Positions 51,924 through 60,130 of a DNA stretch of 64,000 nucleotides are shown piece after piece; within the stretch, counting starts at the first letter, position 1; every line of letters begins with the position of its first letter. The position numbers were made by a program, and so were the translations under genes. The notes under the pieces were generated by a model. That model saw only the letters and a program-made list of their open reading frames with translations, did no database searches and was not told the DNA's origin. Source of the stretch: Candidatus Accumulibacter cognatus (GTDB taxonomy: Bacteria > Pseudomonadota > Gammaproteobacteria > Burkholderiales > Rhodocyclaceae); NCBI GenBank assembly GCA_013414765.1, contig CP058708.1:2909553-2973552 (forward strand), given 5' to 3'.

Positions 51924-51970
51924 TTTCGAAGAAATACAAAAAAGACTTGACATGACGTGGGAATCGTGAG

Positions 51971-52021
51971 GTCGCCGCGCGCTGCTTGCGCAGGGTTCTC
52001 GCGCAAGCAGCGCGCGGCGAC
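51971..52021. repeat. Perfect 21-bp hairpin in the IS4-type leader
   Basis: The arms 51971-51991 and 52001-52021 are exact reverse complements (GTCGCCGCGCG...TGCGC) around a 9-nt loop AGGGTTCTC. It lies just upstream of the IS4-type transposase. It may limit read-through transcription from the host into the transposase, or hide its ribosome site. No T-run follows it. Confidence 0.75.
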
Positions 52022-52057
52022 CAATGAGGGATCGTTTTCGATCCTGGACTTTCCCTC

Positions 52058-53335
52058 ATGTCTCTCGCTGCCAACGTCTGCTTGCTACTCTCGGAATGGA
52101 TTTCCTTTCTCCTGGTGGCGGTGCCACCGCGTTCTCGCCGGACCTTCGTCGAACTGCTGATCGGTTGCCTGCTCAACCCGGAAGGCTGGGTCACGCGGGC
52201 CATCGGGGCCATTCGCCGGGAGGCACACTGGACCACCTATTACAAGCTCATCGAGCGAGCACAGGTGCCGGTCACGGAATTGTCGCTGCGTTTGTTACAG
52301 CTGGTGCTGACGGTGTGCCCCACCGAACTGGTCACCCTGATCCTCGACGATACGCTGGTTCTGCGCGGCGCGAAGTCCGGGCCGGGGATCAGTATCAAGC
52401 ACGATCACAACCACAAGGCCAATCGGCCGACCTTTCTGAACAGCCAGTGCTGGGTCACGCTGGCCCTGGTCGTGCGCGTCCGCCTGGGTTCGGCGCTGAC
52501 GGTGCCGATTCGCTCGTGGCTGCTCGAAGAATCGGGTCAGCGCGGCAAGCTCTGGGGGGCACGCCAACTGATGGACTCGGTCCGGGGGCACGTCCAGGGG
52601 GGGCGCTTGCTGATCGATGCCTGGTTCATGCGCCGCACCCTGATTCTTCCGTTGCTCGAACAACCGGTCCGCATCATCGGACAGGTGCGCCGCGATACGG
52701 CCTTGTTTCTGCCGCCGGAACCGGAGCCGAAACGCCGAGGCCGCCAGCGCAAGTACGGCCAGCGGATCGATGCGGCGAGGCTCGAAACCTTGCCGGTGCA
52801 GGAGATGGAGCTGATGCTGTACGGCAAGGTGCAGCGGGTTCGGGTGCGTTCGGTCATCGCTGTGGCGCGATTCCTGAAGGGGCTCCCGGTACGCGCGGTG
52901 TGGTGCGAGATGCTCCTGCCCGATCACACCTGGTCGCGCCCACGCCTGATTCTGGCCACCGAGACCGACCTGTCGGCCCAACAGGTCGTCGCGATCTACG
53001 CCGAGCGCTGGGCGATCGAGCCCTTGTTTCACCACCTGAAGCGCTGGTGGGGCGTGGCCAATCTGTGGCAGCAGTCGAAGGCCGCGCTGGAACTGTGGAT
53101 GCAGATTCGCTCCACGGCCTACGCGTTGACGCAACTGCTCGCCCTGCAGTTGTGGCCGTCCTTTCCGCTGATGGCCATCGCCCCCTGGAGAAAGGGTGCC
53201 ATGATCACTGCGGGCCTTTTCGCCCAGGGGCTGCGCATGCAATTTATCGGACTTCCCGTGCGCGACGCCTACGACTCGAAGTCCGGTCAATTCGTGATGC
53301 CTCTCCCCGGTCAGGATCAGCGTTTGCAGTGTTGA
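52058..53335 (+). CDS. IS4-type DDE transposase
   Basis: 425 residues, intact. Catalytic Asp in TLILDDTLVLRGAK, second Asp in RLLIDAWFMRR, and the IS4 signature Y-2x-R-3x-E-6x-K in YAERWAIEPLFHHLK. The 9-bp duplication at the element ends agrees with this family. An in-frame overlapping frame on the same strand is a shadow. Start could be slightly upstream at other codons, but MSLAANVCLLLSEW is a reasonable N-terminus. Confidence 0.88.
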   Translation: MSLAANVCLLLSEWISFLLVAVPPRSRRTFVELLIGCLLNPEGWVTRAIGAIRREAHWTTYYKLIERAQVPVTELSLRLLQLVLTVCPTELVTLILDDTLVLRGAKSGPGISIKHDHNHKANRPTFLNSQCWVTLALVVRVRLGSALTVPIRSWLLEESGQRGKLWGARQLMDSVRGHVQGGRLLIDAWFMRRTLILPLLEQPVRIIGQVRRDTALFLPPEPEPKRRGRQRKYGQRIDAARLETLPVQEMELMLYGKVQRVRVRSVIAVARFLKGLPVRAVWCEMLLPDHTWSRPRLILATETDLSAQQVVAIYAERWAIEPLFHHLKRWWGVANLWQQSKAALELWMQIRSTAYALTQLLALQLWPSFPLMAIAPWRKGAMITAGLFAQGLRMQFIGLPVRDAYDSKSGQFVMPLPGQDQRLQC

Positions 53336-53500
53336 GACGTCTCGCCCAGCGTCGATCGGCGCTGGGGAATGCCATTGTCTTGAAAGCCATCGCTCGCCTC
53401 CGCGAAAACCCGGCGAGCGGAGCACGCGTGTGTCTAAACTTCAGTCGAAGAACTTCCTCGATAGCGGCTTTTGGACTACTGATTGGGTGAGGAAGAGAGG

Positions 53501-54276
53501 ATGTATCCGAGCGATTTGAGCGATAAGCAATGGGCCAAACTCGAGCCGCTACTTTGCCAGCGGACAACTGGGAAGCATGCGGGAGGGCGGCCGCGCCTGT
53601 ATCCGCTGCGGCGTGTGGTCGATGCGGTGCTGTACGTCGTCAAGACAGGCTGTCAATGGCGACAGCTACCGAAAGACTTTCCGCCCTGGAAATCGGTGTA
53701 CGAAGAATTCAGGCGATGGCGTCGAACCGGTTTGTGGCGCGCATTAGCCGCGCGCTTCGCAAGGAGCTTCGCCAGAAACTGGGGCGTTCGGAACAGCCCA
53801 CGGTTGCCATCATTGACTCGCAGTCCGTCAAGAGGACCTTGAAAGGGGACGGCCGGGGCTATGATGCGGGGAAAAAGATCAAGGGGCGCAAGCGCCACAT
53901 CGCCGTCGACACCCAGGGTTTGTTGCGGGCTGTGGGGGTCCATTCAGCAGGTATTCAGGATCGTGTGGGTGCCCCAGTCTTGCTGCTTCAACTGGCCGCG
54001 TTGTGCTGTACGATCCGGACGATATTTGCCGATAGTGCCTATACCAGTACCTTGGTGGAATGGGTTCGTGCCCTGTTCGACTGGACGCTGACCATTGTCA
54101 AGCGGACTGAAGCTCATCGCTTCGTGGTCTTTCCCAAATGCTGAGTGGTGGAACGTACCTTTGACTGGCTTGGCTGTTCTCGTCGTCTGTCCAAGGATGA
54201 TGAGGTCCGCCCGGACACCGCTGAAGCCATGGTCCATATTGCTGCTGCTCACCTCATGCTCCGGCGCCTCGCGTAG
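53501..54276 (+). pseudogene. IS5-family transposase, frameshifted and nonsense-mutated
   Basis: Begins MYPSDLSDKQWAKLEPLL at 53501. The first frame carries the DNA-binding and early catalytic region (YVVKTGCQWRQLPKDFPPWKSVYEEFRRWRR) and runs on to 53842. The homology continues in the +2 frame from about 53750 (RKELRQKLGR...IIDSQSVKRT, GYDAGKKIKGRKRHIAVDTQG), which may be the programmed frameshift of this group. At 54142-54144 a TGA interrupts the block VVERTFDWLGCSRRLSKDDE, and the frame then runs to TAG at 54274. The stop within the last catalytic block argues that it is dead. Confidence 0.8.
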
Positions 54277-54291
54277 TTTTTGGACAGGTTC

Positions 54292-54491
54292 CAAGTCAAA
54301 AATCACATCGTGTTCATCCCGAAGTGCCGACGCCCTACGCGGTATGGGTAGCTGCGTCGCTACCTCTGGGAGGTGTTTCCGCAAACTGGCTGAGCAGAGG
54401 GAGAGTCGGATCGAAGAGGGGCATCTGATGCAGGATCACGTACACATGCTGATCTCGACTCCATTGAAATACGCGGTCTCGCAAGTAGCCC
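54292..54491 (+). pseudogene. IS200 TnpA, 3' fragment
   Basis: Contains HIVFIPKCRRPTRYG, then LRRYLWEVFRKLAEQRESRIEEGHL (in pieces), QDHVHMLISTPLKYAVSQV, the HUH region of a Y1 transposase. The reading frame is broken by an in-frame TAG and frameshifts, and the protein ends before the catalytic Tyr. At 54492 a REP sequence begins abruptly. It continues the gene begun at 50271. Confidence 0.75.
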
Positions 54492-54521
54492 GTAGGTTGG
54501 GGTGAGCTTGCGAACCCCAAC
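54492..54521. repeat. REP sequence, left copy
   Basis: GTAG followed by arms GTTGGGGT and ACCCCAAC around a 10-nt loop. The GTAG tetranucleotide at the foot of an imperfect palindrome is the mark of REPs mobilised by RAYT enzymes. An identical 30-bp copy lies inverted at 55082-55111. Confidence 0.85.
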
Positions 54522-54529
54522 ATTTCCCC

Positions 54530-55054
54530 TCAGTCGCCCAACGCGCCCTCGTCACCCCTATCCGACGCCCACTCTGCGCACAGCCAACCGAGCCGAACAT
54601 AGCGGTGAATCGACGAATACGGCCACTCGACCGCCCGTGTGGCCAACCCATGCTTGACGGGATTGAAATGGATGGAATCCACATGGCGCGCGAAGTCGCC
54701 TTCGTCCCGAATCAGATGCTCCCAGTAGCGGCGCTGCCAGATATCGCGTTCCCACTTGGCTATGCGGCTTGGCGAACGGCGTTCCGTCGGAAGAATTTGC
54801 CTGGAGAATCCTGCCTTGATGAGCACCCAGCGCTTGGCAAAGTCCGCATCGCCAGCCGGTAGCGTCCACAAGGCCTGTAGGTGATCGGGGAGAACGATCA
54901 TCGCGTCGATGTGGAATGGGTGCGCGTCCCTGACACGCCGCAAGGTTTAGCGTCAGGCGTCAATAAGCTCGATGAGGACGCTCGACTGGCGGTCGGCGAG
55001 GTTGACCGTGACAAAGTACATCCCCCCGGCGACTTTGGCCCGGCGATAGCGCAT
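54530..55054 (-). pseudogene. REP-associated tyrosine transposase (RAYT), inactivated
   Basis: Starts MRYRRAKVAGGMYFVTVNLADR at 55054 and continues through HPFHIDAMIVLPDHLQALWTLP, FAKRWVLIKAGFSRQI and FNPVKHGLATRAVEWPYSS. Two in-frame stops, TGA at 54955-54953 and TAA at 54949-54947, split the gene near codon 34. The HUH motif reads DHLQ where DHLH is usual, and the position that commonly carries the catalytic Tyr (HVDSIHFNP) is Ser. Both flanking REPs are intact, so the gene has decayed while its substrate has not. Confidence 0.8.
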
Positions 55055-55081
55055 CGCGAAATGATAGAGGATTGCTTGGCC

Positions 55082-55111
55082 GTTGGGGTTCGCAAGCTCA
55101 CCCCAACCTAC
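55082..55111. repeat. REP sequence, right copy (inverted)
   Basis: Reverse complement of 54492-54521 over all 30 bases, ending in CTAC. Together the two form a cassette around the RAYT gene, with the GTAG ends facing outwards. The right edge cuts a caspase-like gene. Confidence 0.85.
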
Positions 55112-55597
55112 GGCGCTGCACCCCAAGGCGCTCAAGCTGGTCTGCACGCCGTGCCCGGCAAAGAAAAAGACCACCTGATCGCCACCGGTAATCCGGTCCA
55201 CGAGCGTTTCCTCCGCCTTGACCATGCCTCGGTGGTTGAGGTTGTGGTGCTGCAGCACGTCGAATCCCGCAGTCTTGAGTTCGCGCGCGATGGCTGTTGC
55301 GTCGTTGCCGGCCTTTTCCAGTTTGGATGCTTTCTCGTAGGCATCGTTGCCGATGACCAGCGCGATCCGTCGGCTGCCCGGCGCGCCTTGTTGGGCGAGG
55401 TTGCGGGCCGGGGTCGAGGGCTCGGCCGGAGGGCTGGCCTCCGCGGCCGGGGTTTCGGACTGAGGCTGGAAGAATTTGCCGAGCGAATCGAACAGGTTGG
55501 GCGTCTGCTCGGCGGCGTATGCGCAAACCAGCAGCAAGATGGCCATGGCCGCGATCACCGAGACACGGAGTAGAGACAACAGGCGGCGTCCAGGCAT
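55112..55597 (-). pseudogene. Secreted caspase-like (peptidase C14) gene, 3' half lost
   Basis: 162 codons remain from the ATG at 55597. A hydrophobic signal (LLSLLRVSVIAAMAILLLVCAYAA) is followed by a Pro/Glu-rich linker and a caspase p20 fold: RRIALVIGNDAYEKA, LEKAGNDATAIARELKTAGFDV and VVFFFAGHGVQ with the catalytic His149. The catalytic Cys block should follow but is replaced by REP sequence. The open frame continues by chance through the REP into the RAYT start; that join is not a real fusion. The catalytic Cys is absent from what remains. Confidence 0.75.
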
Positions 55598-55742
55598 GGA
55601 GGGAAGCCGTTCAGGTGGTCAGGGAAGGCGATGTTCCCCAGGCGCATCGCCCCGAGTCTTCCTGGTCGCCGCAACCAGTTCGACGAACCAGGCGACATTT
55701 ATTGACAATGCGTCATCGCAAGACAATCTTGACAATAAGGGG

Positions 55743-55825
55743 GTGATTGAGGGTGCTGGTCGAAGCGCCTTGTTCGATCGAGAGGCGTTGACATCGGTGA
55801 TCGCTTCTTCCCCCGTGCGGGGGGG
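55743..55825. repeat. Dispersed intergenic repeat, family A, copy 2
   Basis: GTGATTGAGGGTG through TTGACATCGGTGATC and a G-rich tract. It matches 48319-48402 and is interrupted at its G tract by the IS982-type element; its likely continuation resumes at 56882. Confidence 0.65.
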
Positions 55826-56881
55826 CTTAAAAGTGTAGGTAAACGTCAGTTCGGGATAAGTTTGGGAGACGGCGAGAGCCGGCGGAAGTCCTGAAGCGGT
55901 AGTCTGGGCTTGTTGGGCATCAGGCCATAGGCGATGAGGCCAGCCAGCAAATTGACGGCGAAATGGATGGGCGAGCGAGGGCGGGTATGCTCGATCTGAC
56001 AGAGGTTTTTCAGTTCGTCGATGACGGTTTCCACGAGGGATCGCTGCCGTAGCATCGCCTCGTCGAAGGGAGACAGGGCGACGGGCTTCCTGTTTTTCCT
56101 GACCTTGGTCACGAAGTCGATGCCGAGATCCTTCAGAAAGGGGGTCAGCCACTGGGCAATATCGCCCTTGTCCGCATACCGCTTGCCAAAGAGCCGCTCG
56201 GCAAAGTCGCACAAGGGCTTGCGGTCATCGACATTGCCTGGGGTCAGCTTGACGCCCAGCAGTTCGCCCAAGTGATTGATCACCCAATGGAGTTTGAAAC
56301 CGAAATACCAGCCGGTCGAACTCTTGCCGCGCGCCGCCATGCCCTGGAACACCCGGTGGCGAGAAATCCGCAAGTTCTTGCAGACAGAGAGAGGAGTCGA
56401 ATCCGCAATCGACACCCCGGAGCACTTGCCCGTGAGTTCCTCGAACAGGGCGGCCAGGGCGATCGCGCAGCGTGGCAGCAAATCGACACATCGCTGATAG
56501 GTGGGTAGTCGGGGAAACTCGCTACGCAGGTATCGGCCAACAGGGTTCAGATAGAAGGATTTAAACTGTCGGTAGCGAATCTGGTGGAATAGCACGACCA
56601 GCGTCATCAACTCCGGCACGGATAGGCTGCCTTTCCTCGACCGATGGCGCTTGCCATCGGTCAGCAGCCGGGCGTTGAGTTGAGGTTCGAACGCTTCGTA
56701 AAAGTCGTCCATCCGGCAGTCAGTCTCGGTCAGATCGTCCATGATGAGGCCTCCGTGTACGGGGTTGATCAGGTCATGCACTCAATGAATCAAGACAACG
56801 TTGACGATCATCCGTTTCTCATCAATGGGTTAGCGCCACATTTTTGGCCTCGTTATCCCGAGCTGACGTTACACTTGTAAG
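55826..56881 (-). mobile_element. IS982-type element
   Basis: About 1056 bp. The ends CTTAAAAGTGTA (55826) and, read inwards from 56881, CTTACAAGTGTA are inverted repeats that continue as ACGTCAG(T/C)TCGGGATAA on both sides after a 3-bp gap. The flanks are G-runs, so the target duplication cannot be read. It sits inside a family A repeat. Confidence 0.8.
55846..56742 (-). CDS. IS982-family transposase
   Basis: 298 residues from MDDLTETDCRMDDFYEAF (ATG 56742), intact. Early block SRKGSLSVPELMTLVVLFHQ, then VSIADSTPLSVCKN (first Asp), KRYADKGDIAQW (second Asp), and VETVIDELKNLCQIEHTRPRS (Glu). The RYRQFKSFYLNPV segment is also typical. Its start ATG could also be at 56781. Likely functional. 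Confidence 0.92.
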   Translation of the reverse strand: MDDLTETDCRMDDFYEAFEPQLNARLLTDGKRHRSRKGSLSVPELMTLVVLFHQIRYRQFKSFYLNPVGRYLRSEFPRLPTYQRCVDLLPRCAIALAALFEELTGKCSGVSIADSTPLSVCKNLRISRHRVFQGMAARGKSSTGWYFGFKLHWVINHLGELLGVKLTPGNVDDRKPLCDFAERLFGKRYADKGDIAQWLTPFLKDLGIDFVTKVRKNRKPVALSPFDEAMLRQRSLVETVIDELKNLCQIEHTRPRSPIHFAVNLLAGLIAYGLMPNKPRLPLQDFRRLSPSPKLIPN

Positions 56882-56911
56882 GGGGAGGGGCGATTTGTGA
56901 ATCGCTGACGC
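56882..56911. repeat. Repeat tail, GATTTGTGAATCGCTGAC block
   Basis: GGGGAGGGGCGATT...GAATCGCTGAC resembles the 3' tail of family B copies at 6810-6833 and 16995-17016. Position suggests that families A and B are parts of one longer element, split here by the IS982 insertion. The rest of the gap to 57010 holds nothing recognisable. Confidence 0.5.
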
Positions 56912-57010
56912 GATTTGCACCCATCAAGGTTGTCTCACACCGCCCGCACAGGCGAGACCGGGAACGGCGACCCATCCGGCGCCTGGTAACCGGCCGCGCC
57001 GCGACGGGAA

Positions 57011-57559
57011 CTAGCGACGCTCGTAAATCACGAAATCAAAGGCCGGGATACTCCCGCGAGTGGCCGTGGTCGGCGCCTGGGCGTTGCCGGTGCGACGGGA
57101 GATTTCCCGCCACTCGGCAAGCGAAACTTCGGGGAAGAAGCGGTCTCCCGGCGCATTCTCTGCGACTTCGGTCAGGTACAGACGTTTGGCCAGCGGCAGT
57201 GCCTGACGATACAGCGCCTCGCCACCCACGATGAAGACCTCGGCGGCGTCGCCTGCCAGAGCAATTGCCTCTGCGAGCGATCGGGCCGGCGTCGCGCCGC
57301 TCGGCAGATGATCGGGATTGCCGCTGACGACGATGTTGTGCCGCCCGGGCAATGGGCGAAAGGCGGTCGGCAGCGATTCCCAGGTCTTTCTGCCCATGAT
57401 CACCGGCTTGCCGCGCGTCGTTTCGCGAAAATTTCGCAGGTCTTCCGGTAGGTGCCACAGCAGTTGCTGGTCCTTGCCAATCGCGCGGTTGCGGGCAACG
57501 ACCGCGATCAGCGAGAGGATGGGGAGCCGTCCTGCTGCTGCCGGAGCCTGCGCACGCAT
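57011..57559 (-). CDS. folA: Dihydrofolate reductase
   Basis: 182 residues. NADPH-dependent reduction of dihydrofolate. LPILSLIAVVARNRAIGKDQQLLWHLPEDL (opened by the Ala/Val segment and the catalytic-acid region WHLPEDL), PVIMGRKTWESLP, GRHNIVVSG and VFIVGGEALYRQAL are the family blocks. The first 11 residues are extra. It lies 11 nt downstream of thyA, an operon that regenerates the dihydrofolate made by thymidylate synthase. Confidence 0.96.
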   Translation of the reverse strand: MRAQAPAAAGRLPILSLIAVVARNRAIGKDQQLLWHLPEDLRNFRETTRGKPVIMGRKTWESLPTAFRPLPGRHNIVVSGNPDHLPSGATPARSLAEAIALAGDAAEVFIVGGEALYRQALPLAKRLYLTEVAENAPGDRFFPEVSLAEWREISRRTGNAQAPTTATRGSIPAFDFVIYERR

Positions 57560-57570
57560 CGGCCGCAGGC

Positions 57571-58392
57571 CTAGACGGCGACTACAGCCGCGATGTGCGG
57601 GTGTGGATCGTAGCCTTCGAGCACAAAGTCTTCGAAGCGGAAACTGAACAGGTCGCGCACTTCCGGCTGCAGTCGCATCGTCGGCAAGGGGCGCGGGGCG
57701 CGTGTCAGTTGCAGGAGCGCCTGTTCAAAATGATTGCTGTAAAGGTGCGCGTCGCCCAACGTGTGCACGAAATCGCCTGGCCGATAGCCGCAGACCTGTG
57801 CCAACATCAGGGTCAGCAGTGCGTAGGATGCGATGTTGAAGGGCACGCCGAGAAAAATGTCGGCGCTGCGCTGATAGAGCTGGCAGGAAAGCTTCGCCCG
57901 GCGATCCCCCTCTGAATCGGCAGGCGGCGCGACGTACAACTGGAAGAGCACATGACACGGTGGCAGCGCCATGCGCTCGATGTCCCCCGGATTCCAGGCT
58001 GTGACCAGGTGTCGGCGCGAGTCGGGGTTGTTCTTCAGGCCGTCGACGAGTCGTGCGATCTGGTCGATTTCACTGCCCTGCGCAGTCTGCCAGTGACGCC
58101 ACTGCCGACCATAGACGGGGCCGAGATCGCCGTTGCGGTCGGCCCATTCATCCCAGATGCGGACGCCGTTCTCCTGCAGGTAGCGCACGTTGGTGTCGCC
58201 CTGCAGGAACCACAACAACTCGTGAATGATCGATCGCAAATGCAATTTCTTGGTGGTCAGCAGGGGGAAGCCGACACCCAGGTCGAAACGCATCTGCCAG
58301 CCGAACACCGAGCGCGTGCCGATGCCGGTGCGGTCTGCCTTGGGGGTCCCCTGTTCAAGGACGTGCCGCATCAGGTCGAGATACTGCTGCAT
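57571..58392 (-). CDS. thyA: Thymidylate synthase
   Basis: 273 residues, the expected size plus a short loop. Methylates dUMP to dTMP with methylenetetrahydrofolate. [19 protein letters not shown], the catalytic Cys in [13 protein letters not shown], the phosphate Arg in [11 protein letters not shown] and [20 protein letters not shown] (GVPFNIA block) are present. ATG at 58392, first gene of thyA-folA. Confidence 0.97.
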   Translation of the reverse strand: MQQYLDLMRHVLEQGTPKADRTGIGTRSVFGWQMRFDLGVGFPLLTTKKLHLRSIIHELLWFLQGDTNVRYLQENGVRIWDEWADRNGDLGPVYGRQWRHWQTAQGSEIDQIARLVDGLKNNPDSRRHLVTAWNPGDIERMALPPCHVLFQLYVAPPADSEGDRRAKLSCQLYQRSADIFLGVPFNIASYALLTLMLAQVCGYRPGDFVHTLGDAHLYSNHFEQALLQLTRAPRPLPTMRLQPEVRDLFSFRFEDFVLEGYDPHPHIAAVVAV

Positions 58393-58557
58393 GCCGTTTT
58401 GCCTGTCGATCTGTCAGCGCGCATTGTAAAGGAGAGTGCCGGCGAATGCTGCGCCGGCGTCGCTTTGGCAAGGGCCACGCATTGATCGGCAGGGATTGCG
58501 CTCCTGGTTTACAATCTCCGTCTCAACCCGGTCATCCCTTGCCAAGGCGGGCTCTAC

Positions 58558-60084
58558 ATGCTCATCAACCTGTTTCCGCAACGTCCTGATCATCCCCTCG
58601 CAGACGCCAAGGAGTTGAAACGGATCCTCGCCGAACTGCACGTCGAGAAGGCGGCCCATGCCGTCGATGAACTGGCGAGCTGGTTCGAGTCATTGAAGCA
58701 CGCCAGGAACTTTCGCCTGGACCACTATTTTGACGTGCTTCGCCAGCTCGATGACGCTGGGCAGCCCCATCTGCGACGCCTGGCACGCGACTACCTTTAC
58801 TCGCCATTCTTGTCGAGGCTTGAGCTGCAGCGCTTATGGGAGCGGAATTACGGCTATTGGACGGCAGTTGCTGCGCTCTACGCTCTGTGCACGACACGCG
58901 CCCGACTCGAACCCAAGGAGAGAGGTGCGGATGCCTTCAAAGTTTCCCTGCCGCTGGCAGACGCGCGCTTGCAGGCGGCACGTCGTACCCTCATCAAGTG
59001 GCTGGCGTATCGCTACGAGCCGGTTGAAGGAGAGATCTGGAAAAGTCTCGGGAGAACTTCCCTGCTGGCCGAAGCGGCGGGCCATGCGCAGAAGCCGGTT
59101 CAGCTTTATCCGGGTCACCAGGGTTCGAGCAGTGCCGGGCATCAATATCTGCACGCACTGGTATTTTCTACCTCCTCGATGGATGGCTTGCTGCCGCAAC
59201 AGGTCGAACTGGCCGATCGGATGATCGCACATTTCTTGCCGGCCTTTGTGTGTTCGCCGGATTGCCGACCCGATAGCGTGTATTGGGTCGACGCGGAAAA
59301 GGGTTCGGCACCGACACGCTTGGCTCGTCATCCCGGCGCAGCCAGACCCGGCCTGCGCTTCTTTTCGCCGGGCCAGGCGCTCGCTGGGCTCGAAGAGTTG
59401 ATCCATGTGGTCGAACGCGACGAAGTTCCGGGCAGCCTCAATCTCGGCGGTGAATTTCCGCAGAAGGCCTTGCTGCCGGTGTTGCGCCATTTGCGGGTTT
59501 GCTGGGCATTGAAACCGCCTCAGCGACGTCATCAGCGCCATGCGGTCAAGACAAGAATGGCTGTCTTGCCGGGTTTTGACCATAGCTACACGGTCTTTTC
59601 GGGCACTTCGGCAGACCTGCAGACGCAAACGCAAAGCTGGGTCGTCGAAAACGTCAGTCTCGGGGGACTGCGCACCTGCTTCGACGAATCGGCGACTGAC
59701 CGGATCAAGCTTGGTTCACTGCTCTGCATGCAGGTGGAAGGGGGTGAGAACTGGCTGCTGGGGACGGCGCGGCGCTTCAACAGGCAGGCCGGTGGGCGCG
59801 CCAACCTGGGGGTGCAATTGCTTGCGCGGCAGGCGCAGGGTGTCGAGCTGCAACCACGCCGCAGTGGTTTCGCCGCAGCTGTCGCCATCCCCGGCATCTG
59901 GTTGCACGATGATGAAGTGCCTGGCATCGTACGCCTCGTGCTGCCCCTGGGCAGCTTCAGTGTGCGGGAAACCCTGAATTTCAGCCAGGATGGCCGTATC
60001 CATCTGCTGACGCCGATGGAAGTCGAAGCGAGTGGCTGCGATTACGAAATTGCTCGTTATCACGATCAGCCGTCACCGGCCTGA
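58558..60084 (+). CDS. Conserved-type protein with a PilZ-like domain
   Basis: 508 residues. The first 320 residues are alpha-rich and resemble nothing I know ([52 protein letters not shown]). Near residue 323 RRHQR gives RxxxR, and near 365 ENVSLGG matches (D/N)xSxxG, the two c-di-GMP-contact elements of PilZ, followed by [20 protein letters not shown] and NLGVQLLAR as in the PilZ barrel. No membrane segment. Inference: a c-di-GMP effector; the diguanylate cyclase at 2.5 kb could supply the signal. It precedes metG by 46 nt. Confidence 0.7.
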   Translation: MLINLFPQRPDHPLADAKELKRILAELHVEKAAHAVDELASWFESLKHARNFRLDHYFDVLRQLDDAGQPHLRRLARDYLYSPFLSRLELQRLWERNYGYWTAVAALYALCTTRARLEPKERGADAFKVSLPLADARLQAARRTLIKWLAYRYEPVEGEIWKSLGRTSLLAEAAGHAQKPVQLYPGHQGSSSAGHQYLHALVFSTSSMDGLLPQQVELADRMIAHFLPAFVCSPDCRPDSVYWVDAEKGSAPTRLARHPGAARPGLRFFSPGQALAGLEELIHVVERDEVPGSLNLGGEFPQKALLPVLRHLRVCWALKPPQRRHQRHAVKTRMAVLPGFDHSYTVFSGTSADLQTQTQSWVVENVSLGGLRTCFDESATDRIKLGSLLCMQVEGGENWLLGTARRFNRQAGGRANLGVQLLARQAQGVELQPRRSGFAAAVAIPGIWLHDDEVPGIVRLVLPLGSFSVRETLNFSQDGRIHLLTPMEVEASGCDYEIARYHDQPSPA

Positions 60085-60130
60085 CCCCGCTTTGGTAGAA
60101 TGCGCCTTTGCCCCGGTTGCGCCCAACTCA

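Larger units (their letters stand above)
50338..53444 (+). mobile_element. IS4-type element with perfect 9-bp target duplication, interrupted by an IS66-type element
   Basis: Perfect 15-bp inverted repeats CTGAAGTTTAGACAC (50338-50352) and GTGTCTAAACTTCAG (53430-53444). TCGAAGAAC directly flanks both sides (50329-50337 and 53445-53453), the 9-bp duplication left on insertion into the IS5-type element. Removing the inner IS66 element leaves about 1580 bp with one transposase. Confidence 0.9.
50303..54291 (+). mobile_element. IS5-family element (IS427-like), interrupted by an IS4-type element
   Basis: Ends GAAGCTGTCCCAAAACT (50303) and, read inwards from 54291, GAACCTGTCCAAAAACT are imperfect inverted repeats. 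Removing the inner element and one 9-bp duplication leaves about 870 bp, a normal IS5 size. The insertion point is in its 5' leader, upstream of the transposase start at 53501. No clear target duplication of its own is visible in the IS200 host. Confidence 0.75.
50161..54491 (+). mobile_element. IS200/IS605-type element remnant, outermost shell of a four-level IS nest
   Basis: The left end shows a 7-bp hairpin CCCCCGG/CCGGGGG (50168-50186), as expected at an IS200 end, then a tnpA start at 50271. The gene is interrupted after about 11 codons by an IS5-type element (50303-54291), resumes at 54292 and is cut at 54491 where a REP sequence begins. Excluding the insert, only about 340 bp remain of the roughly 700 bp expected. 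The right end is missing. Confidence 0.7.

Noticed and set aside
52024-53490. 488-residue plus-strand frame and a 376-residue minus-strand frame
   Set aside because: Both overlap the IS4-type transposase, which alone has the DDE and YREK motifs.
54953-55597. Apparent caspase-RAYT fusion protein
   Set aside because: The frame runs by chance through the REP sequence; the two parts belong to unrelated families joined at the cassette edge, and the RAYT start Met is internal.
48301-56911. Repeated blocks considered as a CRISPR array or attachment sites
   Set aside because: Copies are few, diverged and widely spaced with no regular spacers or integrase gene; they fit dispersed intergenic repeats.
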